Numbered from the stretch's first letter, positions 1 to 10,901 are shown. The stretch: 64,000 bases of DNA from Cytospora piceicola (GCA_023375675.1 JALQBC010000002.1:744001-808000); one strand, 5' to 3'. Numbers and translations: made by a program. The notes: generated by a model not told the origin, from the letters alone.

Positions 1-1623
1 CGTATGCTTGGTGGCAGGAAATGGGGAAGCGTAGGTCAGATGAGAAAGCACGGTATCACCACGAGTGATCTTCGAACGGTCCAGTGTCGTAATGAGTGTG
101 GAGTTGACGAAAGTGGGATTGGTAGGAACAATGTAGTCCTGTGCAAAGGAAATCGGGTACTCGTACGACGTAGTGACTGTACGGTTGGAAGTGGCAGGCG
201 AGAATGCTGTGCTACCATTGGTTGATTGCCACAGCGTCTCGTTATATCCCGCGGCTGTGACGTTCTGTATGTTATTGTAGGACAAATTCTGTTCCCAGGT
301 AAGGAGGCGAGTACCGGTCGACGTGGTGATGGTGTTCGAAAAGTTCAAAACCCGCTGAGCAGACAGCTCGACGACGAGAGAGCTGTTGCCGCCATTTTCA
401 TAGGTTGCCGTGGCATAAGACAATTCAAAGGTTGGTTGTGGTGTGAATGCTCGCAGATCACCGCCGGTTGTCTGGTTCCCAGCCTCATCCAGCCATAAGA
501 ATATTTCACCGCTCACCCACCAATTGCTGGCAATGGTCCCCAGTGTTGTCGAAGAATTATACCCGACGACCCTCAGCTCGAAGGAATGCTCACTTCCATC
601 GCATAACAGCCCAAGCCAGGGACTGATATCCACATCTATACTGCCCAGGTCGTATGTATCAATACCCACAATGGGCACCCATAGCCCAGGGCTGACACCA
701 CCTGTGAAGACAACCGGGAAAGGCCAGCTCACACCCGCCAGCTGACCATCGATTAGGACCTGTAACTCGCGCCAGGGACCGTACCCGTTGGCGAAAGCTT
801 TGCTGAAGGTTGAAGTGAACTGCCCGGGTACGTCCGTGTACCAGAACTCTTCATTCCCATTTCCCGACGCAAAGACAGAAACGACTGCTCTTTCCACATT
901 TCTTGGAAATGTCAATGATACGGTCGCATTTCCATCAGGTAGCGAAAATACACTTGTCTTATTTGAGACGGAAGACTGGGAGGAGATGGGCAGGATGGCA
1001 TCGGCTGGAGTCACGCTCCCTTTGTCATTGTAGAACAATGCTGTGATGGTCACGTTGAAATTCCCCGTGAACACAGAGTCGTATATGTTGTCCATCTGCA
1101 TGATTACTTTCTGTTCCCCTCTCAGTAATGATGCGTAGGCGGTCATGTCCTTGACGAATGAATAGTAGATCCCAGTGCGAACTGGCATCGCTGTCGTGGA
1201 GCGCCAGATCTCAATATCGCCGAAATACAGAAGTGCTAGACGATCATAATTGATACCGGCAGAATTTATGGTCATGTTGAAGACCACTGTGGTTAAGTCA
1301 CAGCCCGCAGGAGGAGAATATGTCCCTGAACCCATGTCAGTCAAATAGCGACTGGGGGCGGCGGATGGGGGTTGGGTCGTCAGGGTAGACTGACCGACAA
1401 AAGGGGTTCCATAGCTTGCAGTGAAGTCATATTGAACAACGATGCTAGAACATATTGCTCCATCATAGGTCTGGCGAACTGGCGCTTCAACTTGTAAAAC
1501 CTCGAGCGGGATGTGAACCGGAGTGTCTCTATCTCCCAGCGAAGCATGCGGTAGTGGATGCTGAATACCCCTAACGGCCGTGTTCAGCGAGGCAGCAAGT
1601 CCGAACCAAGACGTGAGCCTCAT
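1..1623 (-). CDS. Peptide N-glycosidase A-like secreted protein, 3' end cut by window edge
   Basis: The minus-strand frame opens with ATG at 1621-1623 and stays open for 541 codons to base 1, so the C-terminus lies outside the window. The first ~20 residues (MRLTSWFGLAASLNTAVRG) form a signal peptide, and many N-x-S/T sites fit a secreted glycoprotein. Around residues 120-155 it reads CDLTTVVFNMTINSAG then YDRLALLYFGDIEIWR, followed by a TTAMP...GIYYSFVKDMTAYASLL stretch. This is the conserved core of the peptide-N4-(N-acetyl-beta-glucosaminyl)asparagine amidase A family (PNGase A). Characterised members release N-glycans from glycoproteins; activity here is inferred. It is transcribed divergently from the gene at 2288. 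I see no intron. Confidence 0.85.
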   Translation of the reverse strand, partial: MRLTSWFGLAASLNTAVRGIQHPLPHASLGDRDTPVHIPLEVLQVEAPVRQTYDGAICSSIVVQYDFTASYGTPFVGQSTLTTQPPSAAPSRYLTDMGSGTYSPPAGCDLTTVVFNMTINSAGINYDRLALLYFGDIEIWRSTTAMPVRTGIYYSFVKDMTAYASLLRGEQKVIMQMDNIYDSVFTGNFNVTITALFYNDKGSVTPADAILPISSQSSVSNKTSVFSLPDGNATVSLTFPRNVERAVVSVFASGNGNEEFWYTDVPGQFTSTFSKAFANGYGPWRELQVLIDGQLAGVSWPFPVVFTGGVSPGLWVPIVGIDTYDLGSIDVDISPWLGLLCDGSEHSFELRVVGYNSSTTLGTIASNWWVSGEIFLWLDEAGNQTTGGDLRAFTPQPTFELSYATATYENGGNSSLVVELSAQRVLNFSNTITTSTGTRLLTWEQNLSYNNIQNVTAAGYNETLWQSTNGSTAFSPATSNRTVTTSYEYPISFAQDYIVPTNPTFVNSTLITTLDRSKITRGDTVLSHLTYASPFPATKHT

Positions 1624-2287
1624 CCTTGCGAGCGTTCGTCTGTAGCGACGGTAAGACACGACAGTGGGACAAAAGTGAATCTCCGTAGGTGAGCCGTCGT
1701 CACGAAGGAGCGTGCGAAGGAGCGTGCCTGTCTTATCGTATTATTCAAGATGTAACGTCGTAAGTTCGCCTGGGATATCGGCATCTTATCACTGTGGTAT
1801 CTCACTGCATCAAATGAACAGTGGAGGCGGGGAAGGGCCAGGGGGAAGTTCCGGGGGGGCCTTGGTTGATTCATCAAGAATAGGAATAATAGCAGGGCGG
1901 AATCATGGGAGCCCCAAAAGAATTGGACTTTATAGTTTTCTGCAACTACAAGTACCATGGAACAGCCAACCTAAGAACAAAGAGAACGAAGGAAGCCGCA
2001 GGCGGGACAATAAGCAGTGAAGATATTGGTAAACATCGATGAGATGTCGTCGACAGGGTTAGGGCTCGAGACACTGACCCCCCCCCCAATAGCGGGCTAC
2101 TCAGCCACACCTAACGAGGCAGTTCGAAGCCACACTTGGAACCTGTCCTTTCCCCTTTCCAGCAGCATCACCACATATATTCGACGACATTAATAAACCA
2201 CAAATTGTGTAGATCTCGCCGTTGGAATTGTTTCAACAAATGACGGCAGCTACTTCAAGTTCCAATTCCTGAAAACTGCCTCCAATC
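1624..2287. other. Divergent intergenic region between PNGase A-like gene and RFT1
   Basis: This 664-bp stretch must hold both promoters. It includes a C homopolymer of about ten bases near 2079-2088. Overlapping short ORFs on both strands lack homology or splice context. No clear TATA element was identified. Confidence 0.5.
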
Positions 2288-4165
2288 ATGGCCGAGGATG
2301 GCGAGGCCAAGGTGGTTCGGGGAGCCTCCCTTCTCATCCTCCTCCAAATCGTCTCTCGCGCGATCACCTTTATCGCGAACCAGCTGCTCCTCCGGTTCTT
2401 AACGGCCCAGCTCCTCGGCGTCTCCACCCAACTTGAGGTGTACTACCTCTCCGTGCTCTTCTTCGCGCGCGAAAGCCTCCGCGTCGCCATCCAGCGCCAA
2501 GGCACCATCTCATCACCGCCGCCAGGCTCACCCCCCAGCCCCGCAGCGGCCAGCCCCCCCAGCGATGCCGGACACGCCCAGGCACAGGCGACCCAGGCGG
2601 TCGTCAACCTGGGCTACATCTCCATCGCCCTGGGCGCGGCGGCGGCCGCCCTCCTGGGCTGGATGTACCTCGGCTCCGTCCCCGCGGCCACCCTCGCCTC
2701 CACGCCCAACCTCGTCCCCTCCGTCTACGTCTACGCCCTCGCCGCCATGCTGGAGCTGCTCTCCGAGCCCGCCTTCGTGGTCATGCAGACCCGCCTCCAG
2801 TTCGGCGCCCGCGCCGCCGCCGAGTCCGCCGCCACCTTCGCCAAGTGCCTCGTCACCCTGGCCTCGGCGTCCTGGGCGGCCCGCAGCGGCGCGCGGCTGG
2901 GCGTGCTGCCGTTCGCCCTGGGCCAGACGGCGTATGGGCTGGGCCTCTTGGGGGTGTATCTGTGGTACGGCTCCGGGCTGGCGGCGAGGGAGGGGTTCTC
3001 GTTGCTGCCGGCGCGTTTGGGCGGTGGCGGTGGCGGTGGTGGTGGTGACGGGGGCGGGTATGTGCTATCGCTGTTCTACGGCCCGACGGTCAAGCTGGCC
3101 AGCTCGATGATGGTGCAGAGCTTCGTGAAGCACATCCTCACGCAGGGCGACACTTTTCTGGTATCAGCCCTGTCTACCCCAACCGCGCAGGGTGTGTATG
3201 CGCTGGCGAACAATTACGGCGGGCTCGCGGCGAGGTTAGTTTTCCAGCCCGTGGAGGAGAGCAGCCGGAGCTATTTCAGTCGCTTGTTGTCCTCCACCGT
3301 GCCCGAAGAGTCTGCGCCATTACCACCCACCGAATATGAAAAGGAGGACAAGGCCGGAAGGGGGAACAGCAACGGCGCACGGCATCCATCGAAGGACGCT
3401 CTCAACCAGGCGTCAGACAATCTGACCGCCCTCCTTCGGCTCTACACATTTTTGTCCGTTCCCCTGGTTTCCCTGGGTCCGGTAGCCGCGCCCCTGGTGC
3501 TGTCGTTGATCGCTGGTAGCCAGTGGACTGCCTCCGGCGCCGGCCAAGCCCTCGCCGCCTACGTCTATTACATCCCGCTCCTCGCCATCAACGGTCTCGC
3601 CGAGGCGTTCGTTGCGTCCGTCGCCACCGAGTCCGAAGTTAATCGACAGTCCGTGTGGATGAGTGCCTTTTCCTTCGTGTTCGCCGCGAGCGGGTACATC
3701 TTCTTGAGAGTGCTGAACTGGGGTGCTGTGGGGTTGGTCTGGGCGAACGGGATCAATATGGCGGGGCGCATCATCTGGGCTCTGTGGTTTATCAATCGGT
3801 ACATGGCACAAAAAGGAACGACCTGGGAGGTAACGGCACTCTTACCGAGTCCCTTGTCCCTGGGTGCCGCTGCTGTTGCGAGCCAGGTGGTGAGAAGGGT
3901 AGTAAACGAGGAAGCTGCAGAGGCCGGTGTGAAGGCTGTGATGGGAGAGTTGGTCAAGATTGCAGGTGTTGCGGTGCCCTTCCTGGCAGTTTGGTATGGT
4001 CTTTCACTTTCATTTTATTACTTGAAAACTAGCAGTGTCTTGCTATATAATGCTAACGCTTTACACAGTGCAATCGTCGAGCGACGATTCCTCCTGCAGT
4101 GCTATGAAAAAGTCCGCGGTAACAGAGTCGAACATTCAGCTCCAACTGAGACGAAGTCGGGGTAG
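2288..4165 (+). CDS. RFT1: RFT1 family lipid-linked oligosaccharide transporter
   Basis: Multi-spanning ER membrane protein needed for the Man5GlcNAc2-PP-dolichol step of N-glycan assembly; whether RFT1 is itself the flippase is debated. The N-terminus MAEDGEAKVVRGASLLILLQ and the following IVSRAITFIANQLLLRFL...LLGVSTQLEVYYLSVLFFARES stretch are the family signature. Roughly a dozen hydrophobic segments follow. The ORF reads 625 codons. A fully in-frame 75-nt sequence (3994-4068) has good intron signals; removing it gives 600 residues and a shorter hydrophobic end running directly into ERRFLLQCYEKVRG. A lineage-specific Pro/Ser loop (about residues 76-100) and a polyglycine loop (about 245-257) interrupt the fold. 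The ATG at 2288 is the first in frame. It is convergent with DBP3, with about 146 bp between stop codons. Confidence 0.93.
   Translation: MAEDGEAKVVRGASLLILLQIVSRAITFIANQLLLRFLTAQLLGVSTQLEVYYLSVLFFARESLRVAIQRQGTISSPPPGSPPSPAAASPPSDAGHAQAQATQAVVNLGYISIALGAAAAALLGWMYLGSVPAATLASTPNLVPSVYVYALAAMLELLSEPAFVVMQTRLQFGARAAAESAATFAKCLVTLASASWAARSGARLGVLPFALGQTAYGLGLLGVYLWYGSGLAAREGFSLLPARLGGGGGGGGGDGGGYVLSLFYGPTVKLASSMMVQSFVKHILTQGDTFLVSALSTPTAQGVYALANNYGGLAARLVFQPVEESSRSYFSRLLSSTVPEESAPLPPTEYEKEDKAGRGNSNGARHPSKDALNQASDNLTALLRLYTFLSVPLVSLGPVAAPLVLSLIAGSQWTASGAGQALAAYVYYIPLLAINGLAEAFVASVATESEVNRQSVWMSAFSFVFAASGYIFLRVLNWGAVGLVWANGINMAGRIIWALWFINRYMAQKGTTWEVTALLPSPLSLGAAAVASQVVRRVVNEEAAEAGVKAVMGELVKIAGVAVPFLAVWYGLSLSFYYLKTSSVLLYNANALHSAIVERRFLLQCYEKVRGNRVEHSAPTETKSG
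3994..4068 (+). other. Probable in-frame intron near the 3' end of RFT1
   Basis: The donor GTATGG at 3994, a TGCTAAC-type branch sequence (4051-4056) and the acceptor TTACACAG ending at 4068 give a 75-nt intron of normal fungal size. The length divides by three and contains no stop, so an ORF caller would read through it. Splicing converts FLAVW-YGLSL... to FLAVC-AIVERRF. Either form is possible without transcript data. Confidence 0.7.
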
Positions 4166-4311
4166 TAGAGCCCGCCTTTCCCATAAACGCCAATACAGTT
4201 TGGCTAGATCCGTCCATAATCTAGAGTTCTGACAGAGAATTCTCAAAAACAAGAAACTGGCTGGTGATTGCCGGCCCTCACACATCGTTATCTCCATGAT
4301 CGTAATCGAGT

Positions 4312-6213
4312 TTAGTCGAAAGTGATCTTGGTAGCCTTCTTGCTCATGTCAACGTTCTTGAAGAAGGCACCGTAAGCGTCGTGCGTCTTCTTCTTAACGG
4401 TGGTGCCGAACTTCATAAGCTCCTCGGGAACAGGTTGTCCAGCGGCCTTTAGCACGTTGATCAAGCTAAAGCATAGTCAGCATCGTGATCGCATTATCAA
4501 GATCGTCGGAGGTGTTAGAGAGTTCGCAACTTACGTTCCAGAGTGAGCCTTGTCATGCTCGGTGAACAGCGTGATGGCCTTGCCCTCCTTGCCAGCACGA
4601 CCCGTACGTCCGATACGGTGGACGTAGTCCTCAATGGTAAGAGGGAAGGTCAAGTTGATAACCAGCTTGACCTCGGGGATATCCAGTCCTCGCGCGGCGA
4701 CATCCGTAGCCAAGAGCACCGATGTGGTACCTGCCTTGAAGGCCTCGAGACTGCGCGTACGCTGCTCCTGCCTCAGGTCACCGTGGATAGCACACACGCT
4801 GAGACCCCTTTGTGTCAAGAACTGCTCCACGCGCGTGGTCTCCTTCTTGTACAGGCAGAAGACAAGGATACGATCATCCTTGGCCTTGCCCTTCTGCGCA
4901 TCCTTCAGCAGCTCCAACAGCCGCCTCTCCTTACCCCTGGGGTCGACAACCTCCACGGTCTGGGCGATACGGGTGTTGGCCTGCAGCTCAACGGTGCCGT
5001 TGCCGTCTGCGTTCTCGCCGGACTTGTTCTTGTTGATGATGACCTTGACGGGGTCGACCATGAAGCTCTCGGCCAGGCCGCGCACGGAGTCGGGCCAGGT
5101 TGCGGTGAACATGAGCGTCTGCCTCTTGTCCTTCTCCGGGCAGGAGCCGATGATCAGCTTGATGTCCTCCTCGAACCCCTTGTCCAGCATGCGGTCCGCC
5201 TCGTCAAGGACGACGAACCGCGCGTCGGACAGCGACAGGCTGCCCTCGTGCAGGAAGTCCTTCAAACGGCCCGGCGTGGCGACGATGATGTCGGCGCCGC
5301 CGTTCTTCTGGTACTGCCTGCGCTGGTCATCCTTGCTTGCGCCACCGAAGAGACACACGGCGGAGAGCCCGACGAGCGGGGCGAGGGTGCTGATGGAGGC
5401 GTGTGTCTGCATGGCGAGCTCACGCGTGGGCGAGACAATGACTGCCCGCGGGTGCGCCGCGCCGTACTTCTCGCCCGACTTCTTGTCCATGTTGGAGAGG
5501 GCCTCGACACAGGGCAGGGAGAAGGCGTACGTCTTTCCGGAACCGGTCTCGGCGATGCCGATCACGTCGCGGCCCGACAGGGAGGAGGGCCATGATGCGG
5601 CCTGGATGGGTGTGGGGTTGACGAAGGTTCCGAAGGGCTTCTTGGAGAGGAGCGGGGTGGGAGGAAGTTGGTCGAACCTGAGAACGGGTCGGAGAGCGGC
5701 GGAGGGGTTCGTCTGGTCGTGGATGGCGATGTGGTTGTCCGTGAGGTAAGAGTCGATCTCGGACTGGGGAACGGCGGACAGGGCGGCGGTCTGGTGGTAG
5801 TTGAGAGCAGCGCCATTTGATGCAGGTGCCGATGTGGCGGCCTGTACATCTTCGGACTTGGACTTCTTCTTTTCTTTCTTCTCTTTCTTGTCCTTCTTGC
5901 TCTTCTTCTCTTCCTTCACCACGGCTGGCTCCTCGGTCGCAGGCGCATCAGCGGCGACATCGACATCCATGGCCTCAACATCGGCAGCCTCCTCGGCGGG
6001 AACTTCATCCTTGCTCTTCTTCTCCTTCTTCTCCTTCTTGTCTTTCTTGTCCTTCTTGTCCTTCTTATCCTTCTTTTCCTTCTTATCCTTCTTCTCCTTC
6101 TTTGCCTTTACGGGCGCATCCTCGGCGGTGGCAGAGTCTTGGGTCTTGACCTTCTTGATCTGCTTGACCTCGTCGGCCTCGCCTTCACGGCTGTGCTTCT
6201 TACCGCTTGACAT
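4312..6213 (-). CDS. DBP3: DEAD-box ATP-dependent RNA helicase Dbp3, two exons
   Basis: Nucleolar helicase acting in 60S ribosomal subunit pre-rRNA processing. The model is complement(join(4312..4465,4535..6213)), 610 residues. The 69-nt intron 4466-4534 has donor GTAAGT, branch TGCTGAC and acceptor TTTAG; it joins ...HSGT to [20 protein letters not shown] and restores the normal end. The first ~150 residues are Lys/Asp/Glu-rich repeats ([11 protein letters not shown] type), characteristic of Dbp3. Next come the Q motif ([11 protein letters not shown]), motif I AETGSGKT, Ia PTRELAMQ, Ib [14 protein letters not shown] (LDEADRMLD), III TATW in place of [18 protein letters not shown] and [15 protein letters not shown] chose ATG 6213 ([12 protein letters not shown]), preceded by CAATA; an in-frame upstream ATG at 6264 would add 17 residues unlike the family. 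Confidence 0.95.
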
Positions 6214-7479
6214 TATTGCGGTTCGTTGGGCGGGGATGTGGTTTTCGAGTCGGGTGGTGGGCAAGTCTCAAACTCACAGCGGAAACTGGGGCCACTGACT
6301 TATCTGTATCTGCGCGACCTGGATCGTCCGAAAATTTTCTGGTTGATTTTCTGCCGGAGTTCTGAGCTAGGGTGGATCGGGCGGTGAACTAACCGTCTCA
6401 GGGTCCAAGGAGACGTTGGGGTTACGGTACTCCAGACGTTCAGGACGCTGCGCGGGTCTGCCGGGTCTGGAACTAAAGATTTGCACCGAGACCCAGCGAC
6501 AACCAAAAACAAATAAAAAAACCAAAGAAAAAAAAACTGACAGACTGACTCCTCCTTCCATCAGATGTTGCCCCCTTCAAATTCTTCGCCCTTTTTACCG
6601 ACAACCCGGCTCTAGGGCTTCCTAGCTTCTACATAGCGTAGCAGCGCTTTGCGGGAACCGTTGCATGGCGTGTTAGGGCGTGGGAATGTTCACTGTTGAC
6701 AGTCTGCCTGCTACTTGTTCATACCTAGGTACTTAGATACCTAGAGTACCTAGGTAGGTATTATGCCTACCTGGATGGAACAAGGGAATCAACCACCAGC
6801 CCACCTGGGCATGTAAACAATATGTACACATCGCTACAATATTATCCGATGTATCCTTGAGAGCATAAAGCCTATGGTATCATACTATTCACCGATTTCG
6901 ACATATCAAGTGGCTGAGCCTAGACCTCGAAACAATGCTCTACAGTAACTACATATACTTAAGTAGGTACTTGATCAGTATATTTTGCTTTAGCAACGGT
7001 GAGAAGGGTTGTGAGGTAGAATGCACCCCACCCGCCCACACAACAACCCGCCCTCAACTTCTCCCGATGCTGGAGATGCCACTTTATCACGCGACCTCCA
7101 CCAACCAAACCATCATCTCTGCCTTGTAAGCCACGGCGTTGTAAGCGATGGCAACATCGCCCCCTCTGCTCACCTGTTGTGAGATTTTTGAGTTTCCCGG
7201 GCGTTTTGTCAACTGACTCGACGCGCCCAGACTCCATTGGGGATGGATCAGAAATGGCGTCAGACAGAATTTTGCAAATCGTTACGAGATCAAAACTCGA
7301 TCCAGAGCTTGTAATGGGAACATGTTCCTGGTGTGGCCAAAATGAGGGTCCCAGGGTCCAGTCCAGATTTACTATGTATATAGAAATTCATTCATCCGAT
7401 ATTTACAAACCTTCTCCCGCTGTGGCATCAGCTCGCTTCTGGCATACTCACACTCACAGGTCACATTGAACCAGCCATC
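6214..7479. other. Intergenic region with divergent promoters and ACCTAGGT copies
   Basis: About 1.27 kb between DBP3 and the permease gene, AT-rich in the middle. It has two ACCTAGGT palindromes at 6723-6755 and a TATA-like TATGTATATAG near 7373-7383, about 100 bp upstream of the permease ATG. No gene is supported on either strand. Confidence 0.5.
6723..6755. repeat. Pair of ACCTAGGT palindromes
   Basis: ACCTAGGT occurs at 6723-6730 and 6748-6755 within a run of related TAGGTA/TACCTA words. It belongs to the dispersed intergenic motif set described in the findings. Confidence 0.8.
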
Positions 7480-9224
7480 ATGGCCACCACAACACCCTCG
7501 AACAAGGCGGGCTACGCCAGCAACAACATCGAGAAGGAAGCCGTCTACAGCGATCCGGGCTTCATGTCGGACACGAAGCCCGATTTACACCAGCCCCAGC
7601 TGAACGTTGGCGGCCATGCCAACGTCCAGCGCCAGCTCAAGTCGTTCCATATCACTATGATCGGCTTCTGCTCTGGCATCGGAACGGGCTTGTTCATCGG
7701 TACCGGTGCCGCCTACGCTAAGGCTGGCCCCGCCGGTCTGCTCATCGCCTACTGTCTTGTTGGAGGGGTCCTCTGGTGTGTGATGCAGAGCATCGCCGAG
7801 CTCGCGACCCTGCTCCCCACCGCCGGCAGCTTCCCGCATTGGGCGACGAGGTTCGTCGACCCGGCTGTCGGCTTCAGTCTGGCTATTAGTTACGGATACT
7901 GCTACACCATCGCCATCGCGAGTGAATGCTCGGCCGCCGCGGTTATTGTCAGCTATTGGACGGATATAACTCCCGCCGTGGTCATCACGGTGGGACTCGC
8001 CCTGATCCTGTTCATCAACCTGTTAAGCGTCAAGTTCTACGGGCACAGCGAGGTCGCAACCGGAGCGGTCAAGGTGCTCTGCTTCTTGGGACTGATCGTC
8101 GTGGCCATCGTCATCACTTCCGGTGGTGGCCCCCACGGCGACCCGATCGGCTTCAGATACTGGTACGTCCCAGGAGCCTGGACCGAGTACGACGGCATCA
8201 AGGGCTCGACCGGCCACTTCCTCGGCGTTCTGTCCGCGCTCGTCAACGCCTCCTTCAGCTTCATCGGTGTCGAGACGGTCGTCATCTCCGCCGCCGAGTC
8301 GGTCAACCCCCACCGCGACATCCCCAACGCCGCCCGTAGGGTGACCTACCGCATTGGCATATTCTACATCCTCGGCGCGCTCCTCATCGGCATGATCGTC
8401 GACCCCCGAAACCAAGGCCTCGTCAGCGGAGCCGGAAACGCCAAGTCCAGCCCCTGGGTCATCGCAATCGAGCATGCCGGCATCAAGATCCTGCCCAGCA
8501 TCGTGAACGCCTGCATCCTGATATCGGCCTGGTCGGCAGGCAACTCCTACTGCTGGGTCGGCAGCCGGATGATCGTGGCCATGACGACCGACTACCAGCT
8601 CCCGCAGCTGTTCGGCAAGACGTGGAAGAACGGCGTGCCGTGGATCGCCGTCATCACCGCGTGGCTGTTCGGCCCCCTGGCGTACCTCAGCCTCGGCAGC
8701 GGCGGGGCCTCGCAGGCCTTCAACTGGCTGCTCAACCTGTCCACCGTCGCGGGCCTGATCGCGTGGGCTACCTTGTGCTTCTGCTACCTCCGCTTCTATG
8801 CCGCCATGAAGGCGCAGGGCGTCTCCAGGAAGAGCCTGCCGTGGGCGGCGCCTTTCCAGCCGTACGCTGCATGGGTCGGATTCATTGGCGCTACCATTAT
8901 CACTTTTATCTCTGGGTTCCCGGTCTTCTTGAAGGGCCACTGGTCCGCATCGGACTTTGTCGCGAGTTATGTTGGAATTCCTATTTTCATTGTCCCTATT
9001 ATTATTTGGAAGCTGTGGCACAAGACCAAGGTAAGTCACCCTTTTCCACTGTGGAAGCATGGGCCTTGTCAGTGGAGGAATGCTAACGATGTACCGTGTA
9101 GTTCCTCAAAGCTACTGAAATTGACCTCTGGACTGGACGACTCTACGTCGAACCAAAAGACGAGGATGAGGTGGAGGAGAAGCCGCGTAATTGGTGGAGG
9201 CGTACTTTTGATTGGCTCATGTAA
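7480..9224 (+). CDS. Amino-acid permease of the yeast amino acid transporter (YAT) family, two exons
   Basis: Proton-coupled amino-acid uptake at the plasma membrane is the expected role; the substrate cannot be read from sequence. The model is join(7480..9030,9102..9224), 557 residues. The 71-nt intron 9031-9101 has donor GTAAGT, branch TGCTAAC and acceptor GTGTAG. Splicing replaces a spurious tail with the typical end FLKATEIDLWTGRLYVEP...NWWRRTFDWLM. The core starts with RQLKSFHITMIGFCSGIGTG then LFIGTGAAYAKAGPAGLLIA (helix 1, APC superfamily glycine motif). About twelve hydrophobic helices follow, with ETVVISAAESVNPHRDIPNA between helices 6 and 7. The cytosolic N-terminus is about 55 residues. 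The ATG context is CATCATGG. Confidence 0.93.
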
Positions 9225-9755
9225 TTCCACAGAAGAGCCGAGGCGGTTTTCTCGATTCAACATCTTCTATGATACCCCCTATAATATATACCCAGGTCAG
9301 AAGGCCATTCACTTGCCATGAGGCAACAAAATCAGTTTCACACTTTTGTTCCTTGCAAATCCGCTTCTAAGCTCTAGCGAGCACTTTCCAGGCCGTTTCC
9401 CCCGCGTTCATGACTTTAACAACATATGCATTAGCACTTTTGGCAACAGAGTTCCATACAAAGGTTGTTTGTCCCGTATTCTAGTAAGTGACAGGAAATA
9501 GTATTAATTCAAATGCTCAGCATGAATTGATCGACCCTCATGAGCCGAAAACACATCTACCAGAGCTTGGCAAAAACTCGCTATGCACGAAACAAATACC
9601 CTCTTCATCTCCTCCAGTACAGGCTGCTGTTCACCCAAGTAAAATGCTCCTGCAATCATGCGAGGTATACAGCCTTCTCCAGAAAACGACGGTCCCGTTA
9701 ACGGGTTGCCTGATTTCCACGCTCAACAACGCAGCAAGAACAAGCCATGTATCGC
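9225..9755. other. Convergent 3' region between permease and phosphatidylserine decarboxylase
   Basis: 531 bp between two converging stop codons, moderately AT-rich, presumably 3' UTRs and terminators. No gene, repeat or strong hairpin was recognised. Confidence 0.5.
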
Positions 9756-10901
9756 CTAAGCGCTGGCGCCAACCCGCCATCCGACATTCATCAGCGTCTC
9801 ACACTGCTGGTCAGCCGAATTGCGCACCAGGTCCTCATCCAGTGTGACCTCGCCCTTGGGGAACAAGGTGATGACCGTGCTGCCTCCGTAATAAAAGGCG
9901 CCGAGACATTGACCCCTCTTGACGTCTGCGCCGACCACGACCCCGTCGTTGTACTTGATCGAGCCGACCAGCATCGCGCCGACGGCCACCAGCACGACCG
10001 GGGCGCCCGTCGCGGTGCGCCTCACGACCATGACGGACCTCTTGTTCTCGCAGAACACGTCCAGCGTGCCCTCCTCGTTGATGGCCTGCGGGTTGACCGT
10101 GTAGTACGTGCCGGGGATCTCCCGGGACGACTCGACGGTGCCGTCCACGGGCGAGTGCCACCGGTGGTAGTCCTGCGGCGCCAGCCGCGCGATCACGATC
10201 GACCCGCCGTCGAACTGCCGCGCCAGGTCCGCGTCCCCCAGCAGCTTCTCCAGCGAGAAGCCGAAGCCCTTGATCCAGTACTTGGTCGCGAGGTCCACCG
10301 TCTGGAACGCCGTCGCCCTGCAGTCGGCGACGCTGCTCACGACCTTGGGGTCCTCGGGCTCGTCGACGGGCCTGGCGTCGGGCTTGAGCTCGCGCGCGAA
10401 GAAGTCGTTGAAGTTCTTGTACTTCGCCGGGTCGGGCTCCCTGAGCTGGCCGAGCGAGCCCTGGAGGCCGAAGCTCTCGATGAAGGGCAAGATGTGCTCG
10501 ACGCTCTTGGGGTCGTCGTACTCCTTCCCCATCTTGACGCTCTGCGCCCTGAGCAGCTCCTGCGTCTTGCGCCACTGCAGCACGTTCTGCTGCTCGCTCC
10601 CGTAGTACAGCAGGTGCATGCCCACGCGCACGTAGATGCTCATGGGCTCGAAGCTCTTCTCGCCCGTCTTACGGTCGATGACGTAGTTGCCCATGTGGAA
10701 GGCCGCCTCGGCCGCCTCGAGGCTCTGGTACGGGAAGAGGCGCTTCATCCAAGACTGGGCATGGCCTCCTGAGGCGGGCGCGTGGAGGTGTGTCTTGGGG
10801 TCCTCGACGTGTGACTCGCTTGCCTTGTCTGTTACTGAGTCGAGGGCGTTGGCGGTGTGCTCGAACCGGATGTCGGCCGCATGTTCAGCTGTGTCTGTCA
10901 T
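9756..10901 (-). CDS. Phosphatidylserine decarboxylase-family proenzyme, soluble type
   Basis: Decarboxylates phosphatidylserine to phosphatidylethanolamine in the canonical reaction, using a pyruvoyl group made by self-cleavage. It is 381 residues from ATG 10901 (MTDTAEHAAD); an upstream in-frame extension to 11003 looks non-coding. Around residue 165-185 it has FNDFFARELKPDARPVDEPE, then PQDYHRWHSPVDG with the catalytic His. Near residue 340 is the self-cleavage site in the form GGST, where Ser becomes the pyruvoyl group. It has no mitochondrial presequence, transmembrane segment or C2 domain, so it is not a Psd1 or classic Psd2. The same fold includes PsiD-type tryptophan decarboxylases, so substrate is an open question. 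Confidence 0.9.
   Translation of the reverse strand: MTDTAEHAADIRFEHTANALDSVTDKASESHVEDPKTHLHAPASGGHAQSWMKRLFPYQSLEAAEAAFHMGNYVIDRKTGEKSFEPMSIYVRVGMHLLYYGSEQQNVLQWRKTQELLRAQSVKMGKEYDDPKSVEHILPFIESFGLQGSLGQLREPDPAKYKNFNDFFARELKPDARPVDEPEDPKVVSSVADCRATAFQTVDLATKYWIKGFGFSLEKLLGDADLARQFDGGSIVIARLAPQDYHRWHSPVDGTVESSREIPGTYYTVNPQAINEEGTLDVFCENKRSVMVVRRTATGAPVVLVAVGAMLVGSIKYNDGVVVGADVKRGQCLGAFYYGGSTVITLFPKGEVTLDEDLVRNSADQQCETLMNVGWRVGASA

Noticed and set aside
4543..5749. Two overlapping plus-strand ORFs of 350 and 371 codons
   Set aside because: They lie opposite the conserved DBP3 helicase motifs and have no homology of their own.
8023..9060. 345-codon minus-strand ORF
   Set aside because: Antisense shadow of the GC3-rich amino-acid permease.
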